The translations under genes were made by a program, and so were the position numbers. A stretch of 64,000 bases of DNA from Tenebrio molitor (taxonomy: Eukaryota; Arthropoda; Insecta; Coleoptera; Tenebrionidae), in assembly GCF_963966145.1 (NCBI RefSeq), contig NC_091050.1, positions 5,580,001 to 5,644,000 on the forward strand. The letters are read 5' to 3'. The notes under the pieces were generated by a model that was not told where the DNA came from, ran no database searches, and saw only the letters and a list, made by a program, of their open reading frames with translations. Positions 26,901 to 38,690 of the stretch are shown one piece after another. Each line of letters opens with the position of its first letter. Position 1 is the stretch's first letter.

Positions 26901-28939
26901 CGGCCGGTTTGTATTTAATCAGTTAAATTAATTCACATTAATACAAATTGTGGTCGTAAAATTTAAATCTAAACGAAAGAAAGCGTAAATGTGATCATCG
27001 AAATTATGTTTTGAACATCCAACTGACAGCGGTTAGACAAACAAAGTTGAAACTCACCAAAAAAATTTACTAATTCATTCAAATAAATCACCAAGACAAG
27101 TAAGCAGTAAACACATAAAGAAGTTTTTTTGGCACGCTTCTTTCAGCTGATTAGCGGAATGTTTGGCAAAGTTGTTAACGAATTCAAGTGAAAGTTACAT
27201 CATAGGTTATGTTAATTAAAAATTTTGTATCTTGCAACACACAAGAACGGAATAATGAAGGCCACCAAATGGATACGTCATAACATAATCACAAAAAATC
27301 TAAAAGTATTTACTTGAGCGTTTTTATTATGCATTCCTGTTACAGACATTGATGGTGTTACATAAAACAATTCTACCAAAAGGAGACTTTCAACCATAAA
27401 ATTATTTTAAAATACGCAGTTTTCCTGTATGATAAAATTAAGTGTTTAATTTTTGAACTTGACGGCCATCGGTCACGATATATTTTTGATTATATTGTTG
27501 AGAGCCAATGATAAGAGTTAAAAATAAAATGAAAACAATAGCGTACCATTTGAGAGATGAGTAGTGAACTGAATAATTGGTAATCTATATTGTTTTTTTA
27601 CTAATTAATTTTTCTATATTAATGAAGTATAAATATTGAGGAATGGAAATAAAAGTATGTAGTTTTAAAGCAAGTTCGTAATCTCGCTTGGTAGAAATTT
27701 AATAATATTGAAGTTTGCATCATTTGTAATTTTAGGTTGCAGTCTCTTCTCGCCCATTTCGGCAACAGTTACGCCCGCAGCACCACCCGCAACGGTGACG
27801 ACATTGCGTAGCGAATCAACTCCAACGTCAATAACGCTCAATTGGAACGAACCGGCTGACAACGGTTCGGAAATCACCCATTATAATATCGAATTCGGTG
27901 ACAAACTAATTGTTACTGAGGGCCCCGTTACAGAGTATCATTTAGACAACCTCCAACCGGAGACAACATATAAAATCAAAATTCAAGCCGTAAACGCCAT
28001 AGGCACTGGCTCTCTCTCGTCGGTGTTGAGGGTAGCTACTCTAAAACTACCACCCGCAGCTCCGAAACTTGAATGCATCGGCATCGGACACAATTATCTC
28101 AAACTGAAGTGGGGTGAAGGTAAAAACGTCGACTACACGCATTACCTAATCGAGATGGAAAACGGGCGTACTCACGAATTCCAATGTGTCTACAAAGGAA
28201 CAGCCCTCACCTACAAAGTTAATAAATTGCATGAACTAACAATATACAGGTTTAAAATCTGCGCATCGAACGATGCAGGCGTCGGTGAATTTTCGGATGT
28301 TTACGAATTCACCACTAGCATAGCACCGCCTGCTATAATCAAACAACCGAAATTAGCAGAAGTAAGTCAGACAAGTTGTACGATCGAATGGATGCCCTCT
28401 AAAAATCTTTTCGTGGACGCTGTCATTTTCCAAGTACAAGTTGCCAGGATAAAGGATCTGTCTTTCAAAGAGGTAATAATAATAACATTCGCAATTTTGT
28501 TGTTGGGTGGCGTCGACGGCGCCGGTCAAATGCAACATTGTGCTTGCACCGAAACAAAATGTAGATTTTATCGAGTAATGATACAATTTTGTTGCAGATT
28601 TACAAAGGCGCCGAGAACAAATGTTCGATAGAGAACTTGGAACCGGGGATGGAATATAGCGCTCGCGTGTGTCCGGTCAGAGTGACGTCCACGGGCGAAC
28701 TGATGGGTCCTTACTCTCCTCTGTTGCACTTTTCGACAGCTGTCGCCGAACCTGCTGTTGTATCAAAAATTTCAACAAATCCCAACTCACCTACTCACCC
28801 TCACAAAAACCGTTTGGGACTGACATCAATGTTGCAAGTTAGCCGCTTAAAGACAGTTTCGAATACGCCACTTTTCTATGCCATCCTGGTAACGATAGTA
28901 GGAATTATCATTTCAATATGGATTACGTCGTTTCTCTAA
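12000..28939 (+). CDS. FNDC3A: FNDC3 family fibronectin type III membrane protein (7 exons)
   Basis: Exons by splice site and phase: 12000-12150, 19599-19709, 21679-21863, 24692-25090, 25241-26906, 27736-28472 and 28598-28939. Together they give 1,197 codons including the stop, close to the length I recall for vertebrate FNDC3A. Residues from about 87 (TGPVTVPMV, then a proline-rich stretch with VPPG) to the end align by eye with FNDC3A/B. Nine FN3 domains span about 283-1165: six in the large exon, with the rest in the last two exons. A hydrophobic segment at the extreme C-terminus (about 1174-1196) makes it a tail-anchored ER/Golgi-type membrane protein, as known for the family. Exon 2 uses donor ACTG/GTTAGT at 19709, because the nearer CAG/GTGACT gives a stop after splicing. 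The first exon (50 codons, cysteine-rich) has no family match I know and is the least certain part. Molecular function in insects is not established here. Confidence 0.9.
14279..14527. mobile_element. MITE in FNDC3 intron 1
   Basis: About 249 bp bounded by inverted repeats of roughly 40 bp with a few mismatches. The left end reads TATCGTGTGTTCCAATAAAA and continues through ACTCACTCGCAG to ATGCCATGAC. The right end carries GTCATGGC, CTGCGAGTGAGT and GGAACACACGATA. There is no coding capacity. Confidence 0.7.
15016..15113. repeat. Foldback repeat in FNDC3 intron 1
   Basis: Imperfect inverted repeat. GGCCCAAAAAGTGCTTTTTG and CCAAGTC on the left pair with GACTTG, GGACAAAAGGCACTTTTTGG on the right. 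It is a short foldback, probably a transposon fragment. Confidence 0.55.
15650..15861. mobile_element. MITE family B, uninterrupted copy
   Basis: About 212 bp with terminal inverted repeats TTTGCCCAGCGAGAGATGGG and its near-complement CCCAATCTCTCGCTGGGCAA. It shares the internal blocks ACCACTAAATTCTACG, GTACCTAGCGC and AATGTATTCTAGTGC with the copy at 18216-18644, but lacks that copy's internal insertion. Confidence 0.7.
16115..16319. mobile_element. MITE in FNDC3 intron 1
   Basis: About 205 bp with inverted ends GCGATCCAAAAGTCTTTCTA on the left and TAGAAAAGACTTTTGGATCG on the right, differing mainly by one added base in a homopolymer. No coding capacity. Superfamily unknown. Confidence 0.65.
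17317..17453. mobile_element. Harbinger-type MITE in FNDC3 intron 1
   Basis: A 137-bp element with terminal repeats GGGCCGGTTGCACCAACG and CGTTGGTGCGACCGGCCC (one mismatch). It is flanked on both sides by TTA, the 3-bp TWA target duplication known for PIF/Harbinger elements. The GGCCGGTTGCACC terminal motif is shared with the larger relic at 46344-47445, suggesting mobilisation by the same transposase family. Confidence 0.75.
18216..18644. mobile_element. MITE family B, copy interrupted by a nested element
   Basis: Second copy of the element at 15650-15861. Its ends are TATAGTTTGTCCAGTGAGAG and CTCTCGCTGGACGAACTATA. It matches the first copy up to the AAGTAC block and again from GTACCTAGCGC onward. 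An extra ~230 bp (18282-18513) separates the two halves. Confidence 0.7.
18282..18513. mobile_element. Element nested inside MITE family B
   Basis: The insert begins CAGTTGGTTGC and ends with the exact complement GCAACCAACTG. It is absent from the same site in the copy at 15650-15861, which acts as an empty-site reference. GTAC occurs at both borders, but the exact target duplication is not settled. No coding capacity. Confidence 0.6.
19893..20353. mobile_element. TIR element in FNDC3 intron 2
   Basis: About 460 bp with inverted ends of roughly 30 bp. The left end runs CCAGGATGTATCAAAACG then CGCACCAACTACT. The right end, read on the other strand, runs CAGGGTGATTCAAAACG then CGCACCAACTACT. 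It contains poly-T tracts and no open frame. It abuts the foldback at 20354. Confidence 0.6.
20354..20457. repeat. Near-perfect 47-bp-arm inverted repeat
   Basis: Arms 20354-20400 and 20411-20457 are complementary at all but one of 47 positions and are separated by a 10-nt loop (TCTATATATG). GGCGCCACAATTA lies at the inner end of the left arm. It is a foldback, probably a compact MITE, with no coding capacity. Confidence 0.8.
21864..24691. other. FNDC3 intron 3, nothing further recognised
   Basis: Bounded by a strong donor (TAT/GTAAGT) and a TTTTAG acceptor. AT-rich, with short unsupported frames only. I see no nested gene or clear transposon. Confidence 0.6.
26907..27735. other. FNDC3 intron 5
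   Basis: Donor GGCCG/GTTTGT and acceptor ATTTTAG join in phase 1 to make the NSAG-CSL junction within the FN3 array. AT-rich. No gene or repeat was recognised inside. Confidence 0.7.
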
Positions 28940-29519
28940 GTGCAATTGATGTGTGGTCGCTTTGCTCACTGAAAACTTAAAAGTAAGCGATACTCTACCG
29001 TTTGGCCAATTGAGAGTGGAATATAAAAAGTATTATTAAACAGGGCTTATTATAATTAGAGGACCAAAGCGTAAGTTTTGGTATTTTTATACGTGTTTCC
29101 GTACTTGGCGTGGTGCTATCCAATTTAATTAGTGATGTGATGTCTAACGACGGTGTCGCCGTCGCAGCTGACCTGTAGTTTGATATATGTGTTGTTATTC
29201 CAGTCATGTGTATAGTAAAGCAAACCCATACATAGTATGTATGTATTTATGAAGCAGGATTAATTAAATGAATTTTAAGTGGCTGGAACGTCTTGTACCT
29301 ATAAAAATTTTAAATATATATATATACTTATATAATACAGCATATAGGTTAATGAAATTATATAACTCTAATGTTAATCTATTAAGTATATTACAATCTA
29401 ATCTATATTGTTTAAAGTTGGCTAAAATTGGGTTTGTATATGTGCTACTTCGTGCACAGTCGACAGAGATATATTAATATATTATAGGTATAAAGAATAT
29501 AAATACAGATATAAATAAA
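28940..29519 (+). promoter_or_regulatory. FNDC3 3' untranslated region with poly(A) signal
   Basis: Non-coding sequence after the stop codon. An AATAAA hexamer at 29514-29519, in a very AT-rich context, is the first good candidate polyadenylation signal. This end faces the convergent nervana gene. Confidence 0.45.
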
Positions 29520-31166
29520 TCAATTATATTTTATGTACTAGTACAATTTGTTTTATTTACCTATCCTCCCGACAACCACACTGATTTACATAAAACACAC
29601 GCTACCACAAAAGACTAGTATTAAAAATGCGAAAATAATTCATATTTTTAGGCACTTTGGAATAATAATTGACGGCAATTCCCTTTACACTACAGGCTGC
29701 CAAATATTTTGTTATGGACCAATCATACAATTACAATAAGCACTATTGGATTAACATACATACTTCCCTAACACTACAAATTATCACTTCTAATTCCTAG
29801 ACATTGTTTCAACGAAAAACGTCCATCATCTGTTACAGTTAACACAGTAGTTGTCTTAACCATAACAATTTGACTAAAGCTGCGAATTAAGAAACAACCA
29901 CCACCACGTGAAATACTGTAATTATTATTTAACGCTTGGATAACTGGGTCGCAATGTTTTATTACCACTAAGTAAAAATTATACGCACAACAAAAATTTA
30001 ATACACTACCACAGTGAAAATAAAGTAATCTAGAATCGGAAAGAATTGCGTAACACTATAGGCAATAAAAAATGATTTGACTGTTTTGTGGAGCTCTGCT
30101 GAAAACTATATTTTTTCTGCATACCAAAAATTCATAAAAATGTTGGTCATTGTTACAGCAAAAATGTCACGTTTATTTTATATACACTAAACTGGTTTTT
30201 AATTGACATTTCAATAAACAAACTTCTACGTTAATTATTATCCTCATTGGCATTTTTTTAAATAAATTCATTGAGATGAGACATCTGGAAATGTTAGTTA
30301 AAAAACAAAACGTTAGTTTAGTTTTTGGTTAAAATTGGTGGTTTTAAATAAAACATTGCAGCAGTATTAACTACAATTAGTACAATTGATTTCAAATGAA
30401 ATTTTACGAAGATCAAATCTCAATGAACAGATACATAATTATTTCAGTTGTGCTAAAAATTCATAATAAAATTGTACTACACTTGGAAAAAATATAATAC
30501 GCAGGTGCTGCTTCTAGGGAGTATTTTAAAGAACTCCACAAAGTACTATGTGTGAAAGTGTTAGGAAAATATCCGCTCACTAGTGAGTCACTGTTAGGTA
30601 GTTTTCAGGATAACAAAAACATGTTCACAAATATACTTTGAATATAACGTAGACAGACGACAGTGGTATAACTGTGAGTTCAAGTAAATTTAATAAAATA
30701 CTACCTGCATAATTATTTAAAAAATATTTATATTGTACAGGTATCTTTAAAGTGACCATATTAACATAAATTACATGATTTTTCCAAAACATCTGAAACG
30801 AACTTGACATTATCTAATTTTTAAACTGAGAACTACAATAATTTAATCTTATTCTACAGCTGTATAGTTATATGAGTTTTATTCAACTATTTTTTTTTTG
30901 AGATTCATACATGAGTATTGATGACAATTAAACTTTAAACAGTAAAAAATAAATAACATTTACTAACCGTATATAAAAATTGGTTGATGACACAATAAGT
31001 TCGATAAAACATCATAAAATAAAAATATAGAGAAAACGTAAATTACATAATAATTCTCCAGAATGTACATATGTAAAAATGTACTGAGATTCATAAATCT
31101 AACAAACTAAATTATTTTACTGAAGTAACGCACCGGATATGTATGCACACGTATAACGTATATAAC
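29520..31166. other. Convergent intergenic region, probable nrv 3' UTR
   Basis: AT-rich DNA between two convergent genes. A minus-strand AATAAA lies at 30883-30878 and another near 29557, either of which could end the nervana transcript. No coding region was recognised. Confidence 0.4.
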
Positions 31167-31341
31167 GGGTGTTTTTTTAAATTTGGCGTCGAAGTAGGCG
31201 TTGAACTGTCGATTGTGAACGCACTATACAGGCTACGGATCACGGATCAGCTGTTTAAATCTTACGCTTTTACACGAGTGGTGCGATCTTAATCGACTCT
31301 CCAACGCCTACTTCGACGCCAAATTAAAAAAAAAAACACCT
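31167..31341. mobile_element. MITE downstream of nrv stop codon
   Basis: About 175 bp with inverted ends of about 36 bp. The left end is GGGTGTTTTTTT followed by AATTTGGCGTCGAAGTAGGC and GTTG. The right end is CAAC, GCCTACTTCGACGCCAAATT, then a poly-A run and CACC. It lies 235 bp past the nrv stop codon, so it may be transcribed in the 3' UTR. Confidence 0.75.
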
Positions 31342-31575
31342 TTATAATATAAATCTATTACTGTTTAATTAAATATCAACTCGACAGCACGTTCTGTAAG
31401 TCCCAGCAGTACCATTTATCGTTGTCATACAACACAAAAACAAAAAAGATTTAACAACAGCTAAAATTAAACAGTTATGTGCAATTGAAAACAAAAATAA
31501 AAATAGCAATTGTATCTACGAAACTTGTAAGTACTATGCCAATAATCGCTTGGTTCGTCGCTTAACTTTAATTAA

Positions 31576-34500
31576 TTAATCTCGTAAAATTTCAAAATGA
31601 ACGGATCCTTCCCGGTCACGATCGCCCCCTTTATATTTCATATTTGCCGCCCAAGCGCGGCACTCTATACTAATAATTACGTTTGCTGAAAAGAAAAAAG
31701 GACAGTTACTTTTTACAAGTATTTTTAGAAATGAAACCAAATATTTATATTGCCGATTGTCAGGTATGGTACAAAAAATAGTTACTAAAAATGCGAAAAA
31801 ATACATGGCCACTTCTATACTTAGGGTACGTTTATGTTGGAGCTACGATGAGCGATAAAAGCGGCGACAAGAGCGAATTACCATTTGAAAACCATGACAG
31901 TTCGCTCTTGTCGGCGCTTTTATCGCTCATCGTAGCTATGTTGGAGCTACGATGAGCGATAAAAGCGCCGACAAGAGCGAACTGTCATGGTTTTCAAATG
32001 GTAATTCGCTCTTGTCGCCGCTTTTATCGCTCATCGTAGCTCCAACATAAACGTACCCTAAGGTATACATTAGATATAATTTATAATTTGTTTAAAAAGT
32101 ATAATAAGAAATGATTATGTAACTATTATTGGAGGCGGACTGGCATTTTCCCCTTGAGAAACACACTACAATTTATGACAATTCCATTTTTTTAAATAAA
32201 TTTTAAGTTCCGTTTGGTGACATATTTTTAAGGAAAAAAATTACGTAAAATAAAAAAATCTTAATTTAGATTTCTTCGATGTATGGATTACTGAAATTTG
32301 CCCACAAAAAGGTAGTATGTTGTAATTTTACTCAACAATTACAACACAGTAGGTAGGTACACAGTATTGTCATAAACCGCCATTGCTTGCCCATATTTAG
32401 CGAGCGATAAGCTCTTGGCTTTGCATTGTTGCTAATGCATTAATCAACCATGAATCAGTTTAATTATCAGGCGAATTCGGTAAAATCATTACACTTCCGA
32501 CTGTCATTTTCTTTTACTTGCAGGAGGAACTACTGTATTTTTTTTTGTCGTAAGTAACTACTTACCTATTTAAAATAGCAGGTCTAAAAAATTCATCACT
32601 TGAATTAATGATTTCACTCCTATTTACACATTTCCTTTTGAATATTTTGTTTGATCAGATACAAATCCTCATTCTGAGTAAATAAGCACTAGTTTAAATG
32701 AGGATACCCTCTTATCAATTTTCAGATTCTCTCTGATAGGCGGTACTTCGCAGATCGACTAAAACACGCTATCCAATATATGAACGCTTCTAATTAAGCC
32801 AACGAATAGATATTTGTTGTCGGTTAATATTGTACTAACACTATTAAGACTTCCGTTATTGTGCACTCAATCGGGGATAGTAAAATTTAATTTATCACAT
32901 TCGCAATTCAATGAAAAAAATTACCACACCTATAACACCGGCAGTTTTTAAGAAATGAACGTTGAAGTATGTAATCGACCGATTATTAATTATATGCCTG
33001 TCATTTTTAAAGTTGTTTTTTAAGAAGCAACTATCAGTTTTTAAAAAATCCATAAAACTAGCATATTCATTAAATTAAATTGTGTGGTAACCAATTTTGA
33101 CCAGTCCATCTCTTTTGATATCTGATTATTTTTATTTTTTTTAAAAGAAAAAACATTTGAAAAAATGTTTCGAGTTTGGCAGACTTACGTGTAGGATTTA
33201 AAACCTGTACAGCAACAAGCGGGCTTAAGTAATTCTTCGTGTTAGTATAAGGAAAATAGAATGAAGGAAATCCTTGGCTTGGGAAATATTTAAAATCTCT
33301 GGAATTTTCCCTATCCACAGGCTTTTCTCCTGAACAACTAAGCCAGATCTGACGATCACTACCTTTCTACAAGATCGAAAAACATAAAAAGTGTTTTTAC
33401 TGTTAGTTAGTTCAACCTACTGTGTCTACCATTCTAGCAAAATCACTGTCATATTCTTTCATTTCGTCGGTAGCATTCGTATAATATTCAGGAACCCAAC
33501 CATATATCTAAAACATTAAAAAAAAATGCACTAATACTCATAAATCATAATGTTAAAAATCAGAACCTTACTTTGTTAAGTTTTAGGAAAACACACGGCG
33601 AAGCGCTTTTATATCCATAAGAATTTTGTCTCGAACAATCCCCAAAATCTTTCAAGTCAACCTGACACACTTTACTTTCATTTGCAGGTTTGTCGAAATC
33701 ACAGTTCTCAAAATTGTCACCGTTTTGGTCTTTCATGTAGGCTACAAATACGTTTTTATAACTTTCTAAGTTGTGGATGTACAAACTTACGTGCTAAAAA
33801 CTCGTCGATCAGATCCACCCATTTTGCAACAGTTGTTTCATTTTTAGGATCATACCAAATCAACGATCCTTCGTCCGTGTTTGACGATATGGGCCTAAAA
33901 CCTAATCCTGGATTCGTACCTATGAAACTACTATCTAGTTTCCATTTAGGTTCCGTATTATCTAGTGTTGCTAAAAGACCTTGCATGCAGATGGCAAATA
34001 GTGCTGCTAATACCACGTAAAATACTGAGTAAAACAGTAGAAGTTTGCCTGCAACAAAAATACATGAATGTATAAGAGCAATTCTTTCACAGTGAATCTG
34101 TCATTTAAATTTAGAATTGGTTTAAATTTATAAATGTGACTTTAGAGGAATTTCAAGTGTTTCGTTCATTTTAAATTGGTTCGATCTTAAACTGCACATA
34201 ATATTTTCCGGAAATTAGTCATAACCAAAGATCTATATCAGGTACTCCAGGTGTGACTATAGTAAAGTCAGCAAAATATACGGGTATGTGCCAAGCCAAT
34301 TTATGTAGATGACAAAATTTATGAACCCCAAAAAACGAAAAATGTTAAGGAAAATTTACCATCAAATTTTACAGATGTAGTTTAATTAAATTCCAAAGTT
34401 AGAAACAATTATGTTATGTATTATTATTCCGCAATGCAATTTTGGAATTTATAGAATATAAACATATACAAATTTTAAAAAATTAAATTTTATATATTAA

Positions 34501-37500
34501 TAATTTAATTACTTGGAAACCAGACCTTGCCGTGCCCAGCCAATATTAACAGATGCGAAATGTTATGACCCAATTCTATAAATAACATTAGCATATTTTT
34601 CAGTGCATAAACAATTTCATAACAAAATTAACAGAATTTTGTACAACCTGACGAATACAAATATGATTTCTCTTCAGAGGTACAATCTTACAATATTTAG
34701 GAATAGATTTAATGAAAAATTTGTTGGTTGCCACAAAAAAATAAGTAGGTCATGTATCTTCTTATCCATATATGTATTATAACATATTTACTTATCAGCA
34801 GAGTTATAAATGACCACAGATACAAACAAATAAGGCAACAGTACTGGGTAACTTAACTGCAAAATTCAGAGCCTAAATAGAATAAGTGCCGAAATCAATT
34901 TTGCCAAAAATGTTCTAACAAACCTAATCCTCTTAACTCTCTGGTGTTAATTGGGTTAACGCAAAAAAATTATTCTTGCTGTGCCATAATTTAGAACAAA
35001 ATTACGCCCTTTTAAAAACATTAATTATTCACAAACACACATTTGCAAATTAACACACTGTCATGAATCCTGCCCCTACCTGATTTATCTACCTCGTGCC
35101 TTATTGATCGTTTAAAAGAGGTTTTATTAATAACGTTGTTCTTAACATGATAAATAAATGTATTTGCCATAAAAGTTATGACATTATATTGAATTATCTC
35201 TCAAGACAGTAAGGGGTCTCTTCAACACATTCTACCCGAAGTAAAAATACGGGGTTCTACGTAAGCAGGTATTAATATAAATTCGGTTTGCACTAGTTTC
35301 ATTCGGAACTTTCCCGTTAGTGTGTAAACCTTTTCGTTTTACGTATCCAATCGAACCTGACAATGTCCAATAGCGTGCGACTATCACGGTGTTCTATAGA
35401 TGTTGAGCTTCATGGAGGTATCTCATAAACAAAGATGAAAGTACAATATAATCACCAGGGAAATCTAATTACCTTTTGAAATTGAGGCTGAGATTATGTT
35501 GAGACGTTAAATTTAAATAAATATACAAATTAAAAAGTTACAAACGTTCTTTCCGACCATTAAAAAAACAAAAGAGCTTAAAAATCCTTAGTTTATTTTT
35601 GGTTTTAAATATATAAGTCTTTTTTATTGAAGCGAACATTAATATGTTCATATCAAATGAAATACTTTAATGAGGTACCTACGATAAGGCTGGTAAACAA
35701 CTATAAAACAATACAAACGTTAAAAACAAAACAGCAAATAATGCATATGGGTGATTTGTACTTGGAACATAAAATATAGAGCAGTACGTGACCAATTTCG
35801 GTCTGACGAAATTATCAATTCGTTTTTCCAATAAAAATAACAAATTTATCTTTATATGTTTAAACAAAATGTAATTGTTTATAATTGGAGGCTTCGTATC
35901 ATTAATTTGGCACTGTTACATTTAAATACAAATTTCCGTGTCCGGTAAAAAATTACAGTTTTTAAACTATTCTAAATTAACACTTCCTCCGTATTTTAAC
36001 GTCATTCGGTCCCAAAGTCATATGAGAAACTATTACATGTTGCGAAACGTTAATTTGGAAAATGTTATATGTGTAAGTACCTACTTATTTAACAACTGAA
36101 AACATACACTTTAAAATGCGGCACTGCCAAACTTAACTGTTGAATTTTTCGTTTTCTCTTTCTCTTTTCGAGGGCCAAAAAACTAGAAAGTAAACTTCTT
36201 GTCCACTCAAGGTACACACTAAGTTTGAGGCCCATTGGTTAAGTGGTTCTTGAAATACTAGGGCAGCCATTTTAAAAAAACATGGTTTAGAAAAAATCCG
36301 TTTAAAGTTTTTGGTATCCACCATTTTAAGGAATTTTTTCAAATCGGTACAAATTCGTCAATTTTGAACATTTCTGGATAAGATTTCAGGGACCTCTAAA
36401 CAATCATTTTTTAAGAAAAGACTATTAGAAAAAATTTGCGTTTTGTTAATATAGGTATGGAAGTGAAAACACAACCAAACGACAAGTTTAAAAGTTTACG
36501 GTAACAAAATGGAGCGTCCATCTATAAAAACATAAGAAAATGTTTATCGTCAGTTTTTATTCTTAATTTATCGTTCAATACTTTTTTTGCTTCTTTGATA
36601 GCCCATTGTAAATATTCGTAATACCTACATAGTTAAAAATTATAATTATAAATGAAATAAATGAAGAAAAATTAAAAAAGCTTTTAGCTTTGCTTTCGAA
36701 TGGAAATTAAACCTTGATTTCATCGAATAAGGGCTAAAAAATTTTAAATTCTGGCTTAATTTGTTATTTGAACTGTTAAATTAATACTAAATAAAAGTAT
36801 ATCTGAAACATTCTTAATATGTTTATATTTTTAATTATACAATGATACCTGGTTAAATTGTTGTTTTGTTATTTATGTCAAGGACATGTAATACTGCAAA
36901 TAAAAAAAATATATTGATTATTTTGAAAATATTAAAATAAAAAATGAAATGTGCAGAGTTAACGCGCGGGAGCAGCTTGAGAAAAAGCAACCACGTCTAT
37001 ATATACAAAGTTCTAAATACATTTTTAGACTCACGACCAACAAAAATACTTCATCTGCTGTAAGTATGGTGGAAAATTACGATTTATTACGCTTTTTTTC
37101 TTTTGCCGTCGGCGATTAAAGTTAAAATCGCACTCTCCAGGTAACAACGAGCAGTATGTGTGTAGAGGTTGCACAAGACAACAGCAGGCAATAAGCAATA
37201 AAAAGATATCACTTTCAAATGTTTACAGGTTCGTAACAGTGACTAACACAAAATGGAACTTCCATCTATAAAAAATATACGAAACACAAAGCACATGTGG
37301 ATAAAAAACGGCAACATTTAATACCGCATGTAACCCTCCGCCACGATATCATTGGGATATGATCCAGAAAATGCGACTCAGTTTAATCATCCAAACGCGC
37401 AAACAAAAAACCCATTTAAAACATTCATGGAAATAAGTTACCCCAGTTGCTTCCCGTTCTTCCAAGAAATTCTTTGGTCGAAGGATTATAAATTGCATTT

Positions 37501-37583
37501 TGAAAATTTTCCCATTTGGTTGTGTTTGTAGCTTTACGAAATTGGAATCCTTTTACGCCATTTTCACTATCTTTAGCAGCCAT
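31576..37583 (-). CDS. nrv: Na+/K+-ATPase beta subunit (nervana type), 6 exons
   Basis: Minus-strand exons: 37583-37442, 34048-33791, 33741-33572, 33507-33417, 33362-33189 and 31685-31576. They sum to 945 nt (314 aa plus stop), the usual size for the family. The product is the type II membrane glycoprotein that partners the catalytic alpha subunit of the sodium pump at the plasma membrane. Visible features: a cytoplasmic N-terminus ending FLGRTGSNWG, one membrane helix (about residues 50-76), the FLAPY motif across the exon 2/3 junction, the PSQGFPSFYFPY and YLSPLVAV motifs, and IECRAW near the C-terminus. Six ectodomain cysteines fit the three family disulfides. NET, NES and NAT sites could be N-glycosylated. 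Introns 2-4 are 49, 64 and 54 nt, while introns 1 and 5 are 3.4 and 1.5 kb. Which insect paralogue (nrv1/2/3) it is cannot be decided here. Confidence 0.93.
31821..32061. mobile_element. Perfect palindromic element in nrv intron 5
   Basis: Arms 31821-31937 and 31945-32061 (117 nt each) are exact reverse complements around a 7-nt spacer, ATGTTGG. Outer ends read TTAGGGTACGTTTATGTTGG and its complement. Each arm is itself an inverted repeat: AGCTACGATGAGCGATAAAA and GACAAGAGCGAA recur inverted inside the same arm around a short unique core. One base differs (GCGGCG versus GCGCCG) between outer and inner copies, and this difference is mirrored in the other arm. This suggests a head-to-head dimer of a small foldback MITE. 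Confidence 0.85.
32062..33188. other. Remainder of nrv intron 5
   Basis: AT-rich intron sequence upstream of the donor ACAC/GTAAGT (minus strand). No second gene or clear repeat recognised. Confidence 0.6.
34049..37441. other. nrv intron 1
   Basis: A 3.4-kb intron joining the N-terminal cytoplasmic exon to the membrane-helix exon in phase 1. I looked for alternative first exons encoding a GRTGxxW-like motif and found none on the minus strand. A 69-codon frame (36342-36133, minus) has no recognised domain. Confidence 0.6.
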
Positions 37584-37699
37584 TTATTTGTGCTAGTGTC
37601 GTGTTGTAAACTATAACTTATTCGTTCCGTGAACTCAGCTCTGCACGTAATCGGCTGTGAACAGTACACAGTTTATTCACAACACCTACTAGTCCACTC

Positions 37700-37730
37700 T
37701 GAATCCACGCAGCAACTGAACTGTTGTCAG
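37700..37730 (-). promoter_or_regulatory. Candidate nrv transcription start
   Basis: Reading the minus strand, TTCAGTTGCT (37720-37711) matches the arthropod initiator TCAGTT and lies about 135 bp before the nrv start codon, with no intervening ATG in frame. Position relative to the gene is right, but the motif is short and common. Confidence 0.3.
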
Positions 37731-38560
37731 TTGTCTACCGAGCCAGAACTTGAATTAGCTGATGATCGCTGTTGGCCAGTTCCTTACACGAGAACGAAGA
37801 CAGTGATAAGTCAACAAGGTAGCACATGTGCAAAATGGAGATTTTGTGGTAAATTTTAACATCGTCTGGGTAACAACAACGTACCTACAGATATTTGCCT
37901 ATTCATTAATACTCTGTACATTTTTGTCATTTGCACGTATGTAGTTACTATTCACCGATGTCAAGGTACTCGCATATGGTTACCAACAGATCAAGTAATA
38001 GTGTTACCTAACCAAATGAATAATTAAATTACTCACGTTTATACATTAAGAGATGGACGAAAACTAGTTGCGAATACTGGAATACCTGCAGTAACAGCAA
38101 AATTTCGAATGACAGTCGAAGTGTAGGTATAATTCAAATATCTCAAACATTAGGTACCTATAATACAGACAAACGCTGATCATAAACAAAATAGAAAGAA
38201 CCAAAATTTAACAGCATTAAGTATATTGTAATGTAATGTAATTTTACCAGAAATGTTGCGAGATAAGTACTAAGTTTAGCACAGAACAGTTACATAATTT
38301 TAAATGAATTGCCACCATATGTCTATTTAATTGAGGAGGTATTGTAAATACATATGTAGCTCACAACATTTTTTTTTGAATAAATTTACGTATGTTTTAA
38401 ATCAGATTTTCATATTTTTAAGTTATCTGTAACAAATGTACCCAGCTGTGTAGTAACAGCTGTACACATATGTTATGCCCAGTCTTTAACGTCTCAATAA
38501 GATATGTATTGTATTGTAAAAGTATTGCGTAAGACCGGGTAAACAATAGTATATTATGAT
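37731..38560. other. Upstream of nrv, nothing further recognised
   Basis: AT-rich intergenic sequence. The plus-strand frame at 37629-37859 overlaps the nrv leader and promoter on the other strand and looks non-coding. Confidence 0.45.
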
Positions 38561-38690
38561 ACAAGTTTATAAGGAAGCCTTTAAAGCACGCGCGACGAGT
38601 TTAAGAGCACGACGCTTAGTGGAGTGCCTTTAACGTGGCAAGTGCTTTAAAGGCCCTTATAAACGTGTGTCGTGTATCATACGCTATTTT
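38561..38690. repeat. Imperfect foldback repeat
   Basis: TTTATAAGGAAGCCTTTAAAGCAC on the left pairs with GTGCTTTAAAGGCCCTTATAAA on the right with a few mismatches. The outer blocks GATACA and TGTATC also pair. It resembles a small foldback transposon. A similar GTTTTAAAGGCCC motif recurs near 38930. Confidence 0.5.

Noticed and set aside
33766..33790. A 25-nt intron in nrv (GTAAGT to CTTAG)
   Set aside because: Too short for splicing. The next acceptor (TTTGTAG, intron 33790-33742, 49 nt) keeps phase and restores the conserved FLAPY motif.
36133..36342. Minus-strand frame in nrv intron 1 as a small gene
   Set aside because: No recognisable domain, no splice support, and an AT-rich context. 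It may be a repeat fragment.
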